A stretch of DNA of 64,000 nucleotides, from contig NZ_WJFD01000003.1 of the NCBI RefSeq assembly GCF_009647655.1, positions 1-64,000 of the forward strand, in the 5' to 3' direction. Positions 17,282 through 25,600 of this stretch are shown one piece after another (the first letter of the stretch is position 1; each line of letters starts with the position of its first letter). Both the position numbers and the translations under genes were made by a program. The stretch comes from Chitinophaga sp. SYP-B3965 (GTDB taxonomy: Bacteria; Bacteroidota; Bacteroidia; Chitinophagales; Chitinophagaceae). The notes under the pieces were generated by a model. That model ran no database searches. It worked only from the letters and a program-made list of their open reading frames with translations, and was not told the DNA's origin.

Positions 17282-17938
17282 TTAAAATTCCAGTCCATAA
17301 AATACCCCTACATCCTTTAGCTGCCCCAGTTTCTCCAGTGAATCAGCGAATACCTGTGTAACATAACCTGGTAAATTATTCTTTTCAGTTACATCAGAAT
17401 AACCAAATTCGCGCTGAATAGAAATAAATGGATACAAAAGGAACTTATTGCCGGTAAGTTCAGAGAGTTTATAGTCTGCGGCATCGGTGGGCTCAAATGT
17501 GGCATCAAGGATTGCATTAAAAAACTTACTGTAAATAACGGTAAACTGTAAGCCCGTAAAACGATCCACCCAAAACAGATCAGAAGAGATCTGCAAGGCT
17601 GTATGAAACCAGCTTACCCCTCCCGATAAGAGATCAGCCTCTTTATCACCGGCCTCAACTATAGCTTTCCTTAATAGCGTTGCATTATAACAATCAGTAA
17701 ACAGATGATCATCCTCACATATTATTATAAACTTCTCCTCCTTTGACCTGGCTTCTTTCACGATCGTCACCAATGTATTCCACAAACCCAGGGCACCTGT
17801 TTCATGTTTAATGGCCTCCTTAATAAACACTGAAAACTCATTCCTATCCTGCATTTGACCTTTTATGTGTTCCAGCCTGTCCTTTCTTTCCTTCAGGTTG
17901 ATAATATATAAGGGCATCAATAAGTTTTCATTTTTCAT
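17282..17938 (-). CDS. GT25-like glycosyltransferase (first copy)
   Basis: A 218-residue protein with the GT25 hallmarks: YIINLKERKDRLEHI at 11-25, ALGLWNTLV at 49-57 and the acidic CEDDH at 74-78. It shares sequence blocks with the copy at 15683-16390 along its whole length. In other bacteria GT25 proteins modify lipooligosaccharide, and relatives glycosylate hydroxylysine in collagen, so peptide acceptors are not unprecedented in the fold. Here the gene follows the TlpA-like gene after eight bases inside a peptide export operon. Glycosylation of the exported peptide is the simplest reading, but an envelope glycan target cannot be excluded. Confidence 0.72.
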   Translation of the reverse strand: MKNENLLMPLYIINLKERKDRLEHIKGQMQDRNEFSVFIKEAIKHETGALGLWNTLVTIVKEARSKEEKFIIICEDDHLFTDCYNATLLRKAIVEAGDKEADLLSGGVSWFHTALQISSDLFWVDRFTGLQFTVIYSKFFNAILDATFEPTDAADYKLSELTGNKFLLYPFISIQREFGYSDVTEKNNLPGYVTQVFADSLEKLGQLKDVGVFYGLEF

Positions 17939-17946
17939 AAGACCGG

Positions 17947-19386
17947 CTATTTCAGGGTTGAAAGTTCACTTAGTAGTTCAGGAGTACTTGGCCTTAGTGC
18001 ATTCAGTTTTTTTATCCTACCCTCCTTATCTAATACAACATAACGGGGAATAGATTTAATATCTAAGTAATTTGCGTAAGCAGATTTAAAATTATCCGCT
18101 ATCCGATAAACTGCGTCAGAGAATCCAAATTCATCTGCAACAGCTTTCATCTTCTCATGGTCCTTTTCATTATCAACAGACAAATAGATCAACTGAATCC
18201 CCATTTCAGTCATTTTCGCCACATTCTCCTTGCTATATTCCATTTCTTCCTTACATGGGCCACACCAACTAGCCCAATTATCAATCAATATTACTTTCCC
18301 GGCATATTTCTTCAGCATATCGCCCAACCGTCCGGGAGTGCCGTCATATGCATATATCCTATTCAACAAAACAGAATCCGGAAATACTTTATTCCCTTTT
18401 TTATAATTTGCGTAAGCATAATCTATAAAAAAAAGATACTGAGGATCATGGATATCCTTAGCGTATTTATCATACCATTCGTCAACAAACACATCATTTG
18501 ATCCATTGCTGGCTAACGCCTTCACCTGATAGTAAAACAAGGTAGAAAGCAGGTATTCCTGCAGGATTCCTGTAAAATTCTTTTTAATGGTTGCCGCTCT
18601 TACGAGCAACTGATCTGCATAGCTCTGAATATTAGATGCCATTAATACATCTACTGCTTTAACCATGGCGTACGTATATCTCCTGGAGAACATTAATATT
18701 GAATCCTCATTTTTAATGGCCTTAGTAAAATACTTCTTTACAAGATCATTCTCATTAAAGGCAGCATTCTTCTTCTTAAGCTCACTTACACCAAAATAAA
18801 GATAATAATACCTGCTGGCGTCCTCTTCCTCTAGTAACATTTTCCTCAAAGCTTCGTTTGGGTATTTGATGCAGTAGGCATTTATCCGCTGACACGTTTC
18901 TGCGTAGTTACTATCAATGACTGCTATTATTTGTGCATCATTCTCAACAACCTGCATTCGTTTAAACATCTTTAGCCCGGAAGCTAAAGTAGATAGTTCC
19001 GTACTAAAGTTGTAATTCCCTTCATTTTTGCCATGAAAGGTAATTTTCACCGTACTGGAAATGGAATCTTTCTGAATTATTAAGCTTAATTGATCTCCCG
19101 GAGATATGAATGCCGGAAAAGCCGGCCTGTTTAATCCAGAACAATTGGATAATATTGGTTCAGTAATCCCCGATATTATTAATCTATATGTACTATCTGA
19201 TAAGATCTGAATTTTTGAAATAACAGGCTGAGGTTGTACGTCAGATTCAAAAAGTTTCAGAGGTCTTGTAAACCATAGCTTTTCACTTCTGGTAAGATCC
19301 TTAACATTGATCACAATATCCTCCCCAGCTGCTAAAGCTTTGCCGGAAAATATCAATGATACCAAAAGGCCCGCAAAATATTTCAT
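17947..19386 (-). CDS. TlpA-like thioredoxin protein
   Basis: A 479-residue exported protein with a signal peptide (cleavage near ALAAG) and a C-terminal thioredoxin domain carrying WCGPC at 374-378. A cis-proline segment IKSIPRYVV follows later. The long N-terminal region (25-340) is mainly beta then helical, like the DUF4369-type fronts of Bacteroidota TlpA proteins. It probably acts in the periplasm as a thiol reductant or disulfide isomerase. Placed directly after the six-cysteine precursor, it could correct disulfides in that peptide. It follows the precursor after a gap of 86 bases that contains a strong hairpin. Confidence 0.85.
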   Translation of the reverse strand: MKYFAGLLVSLIFSGKALAAGEDIVINVKDLTRSEKLWFTRPLKLFESDVQPQPVISKIQILSDSTYRLIISGITEPILSNCSGLNRPAFPAFISPGDQLSLIIQKDSISSTVKITFHGKNEGNYNFSTELSTLASGLKMFKRMQVVENDAQIIAVIDSNYAETCQRINAYCIKYPNEALRKMLLEEEDASRYYYLYFGVSELKKKNAAFNENDLVKKYFTKAIKNEDSILMFSRRYTYAMVKAVDVLMASNIQSYADQLLVRAATIKKNFTGILQEYLLSTLFYYQVKALASNGSNDVFVDEWYDKYAKDIHDPQYLFFIDYAYANYKKGNKVFPDSVLLNRIYAYDGTPGRLGDMLKKYAGKVILIDNWASWCGPCKEEMEYSKENVAKMTEMGIQLIYLSVDNEKDHEKMKAVADEFGFSDAVYRIADNFKSAYANYLDIKSIPRYVVLDKEGRIKKLNALRPSTPELLSELSTLK

Positions 19387-19426
19387 GCTTAGATTTTAAA
19401 CGAAGATTGCTCACAGTATTTTTAAA

Positions 19427-19460
19427 CATAATAACCTGACTATAAAGCCAGGTTATTATG
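19427..19460 (-). terminator. Hairpin between precursor and TlpA genes, likely attenuator
   Basis: CATAATAACCTG (19427-19438) pairs perfectly with CAGGTTATTATG (19449-19460) around a ten-base loop. On the minus strand it is followed by TTTAAAAATA, a weak T-tract. It lies 12 bases after the precursor stop, so it may end part of the transcripts and protect the precursor mRNA while allowing read-through. Confidence 0.65.
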
Positions 19461-19472
19461 TCAATTATTAAA

Positions 19473-19733
19473 TTAACAGTTGCATTGAGAATGAGCGATA
19501 TCAAACGTTGGATAAGCGTTGCAAGATGTTGTAACATACGAGCCTAAACAACCCGTACCATTTACTGTACCCAAATCATTGCCGCTATTATCTCTGCATT
19601 TAATTACAGAACTCTTTCCAGCGCATGCATCAGGGCCACCGCTGCCAGTTCCGCCTAAAACCTTTTTCAATTGACTTCTTGTTAATACTTCACCGTTTTG
19701 GAAGCCCGAGGACTTTAAATTTAATTTTTTCAT
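19473..19733 (-). CDS. GG-leader cysteine-rich natural product precursor
   Basis: An 86-residue peptide. The start is the ATG at 19733, which begins MKKLNLKSSG, the usual opening of GG-Bacteroidales natural product precursors; a longer frame upstream is spurious. The leader ends QLKKVLGG with the double glycine at 27-28, followed by a 58-residue core. The core has six cysteines (37, 46, 62, 71, 84, 86) and many Gly, Ser, Thr and Asn, and ends in CNC. The same operon encodes a C39 exporter that cuts after GG, a VKOR-thioredoxin oxidant and three glycosyltransferases. The mature product is therefore probably a disulfide-bonded, possibly glycosylated peptide. No immunity gene was recognised, so antibacterial activity is not shown. 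Confidence 0.85.
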   Translation of the reverse strand: MKKLNLKSSGFQNGEVLTRSQLKKVLGGTGSGGPDACAGKSSVIKCRDNSGNDLGTVNGTGCLGSYVTTSCNAYPTFDIAHSQCNC

Positions 19734-19905
19734 ACTTTTACTTGGAATTATAATTGTTATATGATTCTGTACCCCTATTACACCGGGGTATTTAAGCGGC
19801 ATGTGTTTTATAACATCCATGCTGGTTACTGGGGCTGTACGTTTGCAACCGGCAGCCCCATTTTCTTATAATAAGGATCGTAAAAAGTATCGATAAGACT
19901 AAGGA

Positions 19906-21507
19906 TCAATAGGATAACAAGTACTTAATATCTTCCAGGCGGTACGGCTCCATCAATTCATGTCCATTCACCAGAATGGAAGGGGTGAAAAAAATACCTG
20001 CATTTCCGCACCAGGCATTTTGCTTATTAGCCAGGTCTTTTATGTCCTCGTTAAATTGTACGGGGTACTTCTGTGCCCATTTTTCGTATTCTTTGTCGCT
20101 CTGCACATACCAGTCGTGGAGGGCTTTCTCTACTATACCCTTGTCCTCAGACAAACTTAACGAAGTAATATGCTGCGCTACTTTAAACCCGATATCATCG
20201 TCCTGACCACTTGTAGAGAAAATAATCTTTAATTGAAAACCATCCATGGTAGACAACCATTCATCCAACAACTTATGCGTTTCTGCACAAGGGTTGCAAA
20301 GAGGGTTACTTACTACAGTAATGATGTTTTCAGCTACAGGATTGCCCAGTATTACGGGCATTAAACTATCAGGTAGTGTGTGATGAGGCTGGGCTGCTAA
20401 TAATTGATTAAACAGTGCACTATCATATTTGAACTTCCTTAGTTGTTTCTTTATTGGCTCTATTTCCTCCGATTTCCTAAGAATCGGTTTTAGGAATCCC
20501 CAGATGGCAACAGGAAGAAAGAAACAAAGAATTGAACGCACAATAACGGCAGGAGTAAAAAGAAAATCAGATGTTTGTGGATAAAAAGCGCCGGCAGCAA
20601 TAAAAAACACTGCTTCAAGCCACAACAAAACCTGTATGCTACTGCACAGCGTACACCAGCTTCTTTTTTTCACCTGATACCAGATGGAATAAAAAGTATA
20701 AGGTATACATACAATATTTAGCCAGGCAAGTAAAGTTATTGTTCCTGGATTTAATAGTAAACACGCAAATGAGCCTATAAAATAAAATGCACCCACCTCA
20801 CTCCAGCTTAACCAGGAAGTTACTTTAGCTGCATCAGATCGTAAAATGGCATTACAGCCATTTTTCCCTCCTGCATTGCAAATATTCTGTATAAAGGGAT
20901 TATTCGCATCCAGGGTGTACAGCAGGAGTAATGCGCTAACAATAATCCCTGCCAGCTTTAAACCTAATAAGCCCAGCAATGGCACACTGATGCTGATATA
21001 ATTTATAAAAGTTAATGCAAATGCTAACAGTAAAAATAGCAAAACAGGTAAGCGAAGATAACTGACCCACCCTTTTATCAAAGCGCTTTTATAAGCATGC
21101 TCCCCGCTTTGAATATCTTTTTCGGCATACAAAATAACACCATCCCACCGTTCCAAAAAGTCAGCTTCTGTAATAGTGTTTTTCTCTTTTTTCTCATTGC
21201 TGTATCTCACTTCCCCATTGATAATTTCATGAACGAGGATAAACTGTCCGCGTCCTGTTTCCAAATGAGCAATAAAAGGATAAGCCAATCCTGCTGTATC
21301 GTAATTACGCTTATCTATTCTGTAGGTCTCATGAGGAACCTTCCAGGAGGACAGGCAATCACTTAAAGCTAACAAGCTGGGATACGCGGGATGATCCTGT
21401 AACTCATCGCTGATGGTGAAAGGACTAACGGGTACATTTAATTTTTTGATAAGCATGGTTAACACGGCAACGGCGTTTACCGGCCTGGGTCTAATCGTCA
21501 AAAGCAT
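19906..21507 (-). CDS. VKOR-thioredoxin fusion with C39-like N-terminus
   Basis: A 533-residue membrane protein that probably makes disulfide bonds in the periplasm. Residues 1-130 resemble a C39 peptidase fold, but the catalytic cysteine is absent (HPAYPSLLALSD at the equivalent helix), so it may bind a leader rather than cut it. The VKOR core follows, with several membrane segments from about 150 to 340, Cys210 and Cys218 on the loop, and the quinone-side CTLC pair at 285/288. The C-terminal thioredoxin domain has CNPC at 404-407. It is the first gene of the operon, 172 bases ahead of the precursor. Fusion of oxidase, thioredoxin and leader-like domain suggests substrate-specific oxidation of the precursor. 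Confidence 0.88.
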   Translation of the reverse strand: MLLTIRPRPVNAVAVLTMLIKKLNVPVSPFTISDELQDHPAYPSLLALSDCLSSWKVPHETYRIDKRNYDTAGLAYPFIAHLETGRGQFILVHEIINGEVRYSNEKKEKNTITEADFLERWDGVILYAEKDIQSGEHAYKSALIKGWVSYLRLPVLLFLLLAFALTFINYISISVPLLGLLGLKLAGIIVSALLLLYTLDANNPFIQNICNAGGKNGCNAILRSDAAKVTSWLSWSEVGAFYFIGSFACLLLNPGTITLLAWLNIVCIPYTFYSIWYQVKKRSWCTLCSSIQVLLWLEAVFFIAAGAFYPQTSDFLFTPAVIVRSILCFFLPVAIWGFLKPILRKSEEIEPIKKQLRKFKYDSALFNQLLAAQPHHTLPDSLMPVILGNPVAENIITVVSNPLCNPCAETHKLLDEWLSTMDGFQLKIIFSTSGQDDDIGFKVAQHITSLSLSEDKGIVEKALHDWYVQSDKEYEKWAQKYPVQFNEDIKDLANKQNAWCGNAGIFFTPSILVNGHELMEPYRLEDIKYLLSY

Positions 21508-21621
21508 GGATTAACACGATTTAATAAAATAAATCTCTCTGCACGATCGGATAGTCTCTAAATGTCTAAGTGATTTTAAAACTAAAAAAAGAAAAGCAGA
21601 TATGCAAGTTTTTTTTAGCAA

Positions 21622-21654
21622 CAATCTTATAATGAAAGATTTAAGGTAAGATTG
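21622..21654. promoter_or_regulatory. Inverted repeat upstream of the peptide operon
   Basis: CAATCTTA (21622-21629) is perfectly repeated in inverted form as TAAGATTG (21647-21654), 17 bases apart, about 115 bases upstream of the first gene of the operon. It could be an operator. It also lies near the terminator of the next gene, so its role is uncertain. Confidence 0.3.
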
Positions 21655-21683
21655 TATTATTTATTATTACTTCAACATTACTT

Positions 21684-21720
21684 AAAAAAATAGGGCAGCG
21701 CCAATAATGGCATTGCCCCT
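21684..21720 (-). terminator. Terminator of the PorP/adhesin operon
   Basis: Read on the minus strand, GGGCAATGCC and GGCGCTGCCC form the two arms of a hairpin, followed by TATTTTTTT. It lies 20 bases past the stop of the PorP gene. Confidence 0.75.
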
Positions 21721-21740
21721 TTTGTATCCATAACGTGTAT

Positions 21741-22634
21741 TTATCTAAAAAGATGAACGGTTGCCCCTATTTCGTAGGCACCGTCTACATAAGTTTTCAT
21801 GCCGCCTGTTTGTATGGTATACATGGCCTGGATCATCACCGTTTTCATAATATCCACCCCAATGCCAGTGGTTAAACTGTTAGAGGTATGATACACTGCC
21901 ATCACGTTTGCTACGTTTTTCAGGAAGGTGACATTCACCCCTACATCCAGGATATTATCGTATCCCCTGATACCCCGGTAGCAGAGTTTCGGTTCCACAC
22001 TAACTGTTCCTTCCAGGTCAAATTTGTAAGCCGCAGCGGAGAAAAAGATACCTCCCCCATTTACACCTTTGTTCTCTCCGGACACCAGGCTCCTGATATT
22101 TGGTAAAGCCGCCTGCAGGGTTAAGCCTTTATGCGCATAAGCCATGCCAAATTCTGCTTCAAAATAATCATCTCTTCTGTTAAATGCGCCAATGGAGGGG
22201 TCATTTATTTCGCCGTCTATCAATTTATAATCCAGGCGCTGGATGTTCATGCCCAGTGAAAGCCCGAAATGCAATGTTTTTCCATCCTGGCTGAGCGGCA
22301 GGTGGTAAGCATAACTAACGGCCGCACGGGTCCTGTTGATCAGGCCTGCCTTGTCATTGAATACATTTACGCCCCAGCCTACTCTTTTTCCCATTCCATA
22401 ATCCGCAGTAAAAAATTGGGTAACGGGTGCCCCCTCCATGCCGGCCCATTGTTTACGATAAGCGGCATTCAGATGTAAGCCGGAATCAATGCCCGCCATG
22501 GCGGGATTGGCCAGGTACTGGTTTTGAAAATACTGGGTACCTGAGGGTTCCAGTAAAGCCTGTGCTTCACTCAGGCTTTGCGCCATGCTATTCGTTGCGA
22601 ACAGCATTATTAAAACGACGAATCTGATCTTCAT
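21741..22634 (-). CDS. PorP/SprF family type IX secretion-associated protein
   Basis: A 297-residue outer-membrane beta-barrel protein with a signal peptide (cleavage near NSMAQ). The family start QYFQNQYLANPAMAGID, the YRKQWAGMEGAPVT block and the GWGVNVFNDKAG turn identify PorP/SprF. These proteins help deliver or anchor type IX secreted proteins with type B C-termini at the cell surface. It follows the giant CHU_C-type gene after two bases, the usual pairing of a cargo and its own PorP. The partner is therefore the 22637-27823 product. Confidence 0.92.
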   Translation of the reverse strand: MKIRFVVLIMLFATNSMAQSLSEAQALLEPSGTQYFQNQYLANPAMAGIDSGLHLNAAYRKQWAGMEGAPVTQFFTADYGMGKRVGWGVNVFNDKAGLINRTRAAVSYAYHLPLSQDGKTLHFGLSLGMNIQRLDYKLIDGEINDPSIGAFNRRDDYFEAEFGMAYAHKGLTLQAALPNIRSLVSGENKGVNGGGIFFSAAAYKFDLEGTVSVEPKLCYRGIRGYDNILDVGVNVTFLKNVANVMAVYHTSNSLTTGIGVDIMKTVMIQAMYTIQTGGMKTYVDGAYEIGATVHLFR

Positions 22635-22636
22635 AA

Positions 22637-25600
22637 TTATTTTCTATCTGTGATGATAGTGATATAACCTTTTACAGTTTTGCCACTTCCATCAATGGTT
22701 AAGATATAATAGTACGTTCCTTCGGCAAGCCGCTGGCCATTCATGGTGCCATCCCATTCATTGTTATAATTCCTGCGCTGATAGATCATACGGCCGCCGC
22801 GGTCAAAGATCTTCAGTTCATTATCCGGATAGCTGCTTATATTCCTGATCACCCATTTATCATTGATCCCATCTCCGTTTGGTGTAAGGAGGTTGGCAGC
22901 ATCTACTTTAAAGTCTTCTATGATATTGAGGGTGATCTGTGCGGTGCCTTCGCAACCTGCTGCATTAGCACCTGTAACGGTGTAAGTAGTATTAGCCTGT
23001 GGCCTTATGGTAAACACAGCACCTGTGGCAGTACCCCAGTTATAAGTAGCGGCACCGGAAGCAGTGAGTTGTACTTCAGTTCCTTTGGAAACAGTGGAGC
23101 CTTTGTTGCTGGTAATATTTACAACCGGCAGGCTGTTCACCGTGAGGGCAAATGTGCGCTGGAAAACATCTACGCCACCATTCGTCACGCCACCATTATC
23201 TTTTATGATGATGGTGATGTTCGCTTTGCCGGTAGCGGAGGTTTTCAGCTTGTAACTCACTACGCCGGCAGCATCAATTGTCAATGCATCAAATATTTGC
23301 TGATCTGCACTGATAGTAAAACCAAATGTTTGTCCGGCTTCTGTAGCAGTAGCGCCTGTTACAGGGAAGGTCTGCGTGGCAGTAGTGATACAAATTTCCC
23401 TGTCTGCAACTACGCCAAAGAACGGTGCTTTATTAATAGCTCCGATGGCAATGGTTACTGTTGCCTGCGCGCTGGTATTTAATCCATCGCTCACGGTGAT
23501 GTTTAATGTAACAGTAGTACCTGCTTTACTATTCAGTAATGCTACGTCTTTCACTGTAATGGTACCATTTGTGTTGATGGAAAAAGCGCCGCCGGAGCCA
23601 TCTGTTGCGATAGTCCAGTTCTGTAAAGTACCGTTTGCTTCCGTTGCAGTTACAGTACCTGCCACAGTGCCCACAGCATTGTTTTCAAGCGCATTAAATG
23701 TTTGTCCTGCATTGATCACCGGAGCTGTTCCGTCATATGTTAAGCTCAAAGTATTAGAAGCCGCGTTACCATTTGCCCCAATATTCTCTGCACGGTCTGC
23801 CGGCAATAAGGTAGTTACGGCTCCATCTGCTGACGGTGTTACCAATGCTGTGTAAGTAATGTTATTTGTGGTTTGCAGGTTACTGATAGTTGCGTTAGTT
23901 GCTGTAAGATCAGTAGCAGCAAAACCCGTTACTGCTTCACTGAAGGTAATGGTGATGGTATAAGGTGCGTTCACCTTTGCAGCAGCGGCAGTGGATAATA
24001 CTACAGATGGATGATTTGTATTCACAAATACGTTCTGCGTGTTGCCTGCACTTTGCAATGCATACACCATATTGTTACCAACATCATCTTTTAAGACTGC
24101 ACCGTTTGGCATCAGGTTCGCACTGAGTGCAATACCGTCCATGTCCATTTCCCCGTTCTGTATCACATAAGAGAAGGTAAGCGCATTGGTATCAAGGCCG
24201 GAAACGTAATTAGCCTGGCGGGTGTTTGCTCCTATTAATACTTGCAGGAATGGCGCACCGGAGCCCTGTATCACTTCACTGGTGTTCACGGTGAAGGTGA
24301 GTGTGCTATTCTCTTTGTAATAACCATTGGGGGGCACATTAACAGAAGTGATCGCAGGCGATGTTGCATCGTATATTAAACTCAATGAATTAGAAAGTAT
24401 ATTGCCATTTGCACCAATGTTCTCTGCACGGTCTGCCGGTAACAGGATAGTTACGGCTCCATCTGCAACTGGTGTTATCAATGCGGTGTAAGTAATATTA
24501 TCAGTGGTTTGCAGGTTACCGGCAGTTGCGTTCGTAACTGTAAGGTCATTTACTGCAAAGCCCGTTACCGCTTCACTGAAGGTGATGGAGATGTTATAAG
24601 GCGCATTCACCTTTGCAGCAGCAGCAGTGGATAATACGACAGACGGATGATCTGTATTCACAAATACGTTCTGTGTGTTACCCACACTTTGTAATACAGC
24701 TACCATGTTGTTTCCTGCATCATCTTTTAAGATGGCGCCGTTCGGCATCAGGTTCACACCGAGTGCAATGCCATCCATGTCCATATCCCCATCCTGTACC
24801 ACATAAGAGAAAACAAGCGTATTACTGCCAAGGCCGGAAACATAAGTGGCCTGGCGGGTGTTTGCTCCTACTGATATATTCAGGAATGGTGTACCGGAAC
24901 CTTGTATCACCTCACTGGTGTTCACGGTGAAGCTGAGCGGGCTGTTTGCTTTGTAATAACCATTGGCCGGCACACTTACAGAAGTGATCGCAGGCGATGT
25001 TGCATCATATGTTAAGCTCAAAGAATTAGAAAGCATATTGCCATTTGCACCAATGTTCTCTGCACGGTCTGCCGGTAACTGGGTAGTTACGGCTCCATCT
25101 GCAACTGGTGTTATCAATGCGGTGTAAGTAATATTATCAGTGGTTTGCAGATTGCTCACGGTTGCATTAGTCGCAGCAAGATCTGAGACGATAAAGCCTG
25201 TTACTGCTTCACTGAAGGTAACGGTGATGGTATAAGGTGTATTCACCCTGGCAGCAGCGGCAGTTGATAATACAACTGATGGATGGCTTGTATTCACAAA
25301 TACATTCTGCATGTTACCCACACTTTGCAATACAGGTACCATGTTGTTACCCGCAACATCTTTTAAGGTAGCGCCATTGGGCATCAGGTTCGCACCCAGT
25401 GCAATACCATCCATATCTCCATCCTGTATCACATAAGAGAAGGTGAGCGCATTGGTACCAAGGCCGGATACGTAGGTAGCCTGGCGGGTGTTTGCTCCTA
25501 TCAATACTTGCAGGAATGGTGTACCGGAACCTTGTATCACTTCACTGGTATTCACGGTGAAGTTGAGCGGGCTGTTTGCTTTGTAATAACCATCGGCCGG

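Noticed and set aside
19734..19820. Longer start for the precursor peptide (ATG at 19820)
   Set aside because: The added 29 residues do not fit the leader family, while MKKLNLKS at 19733 does.
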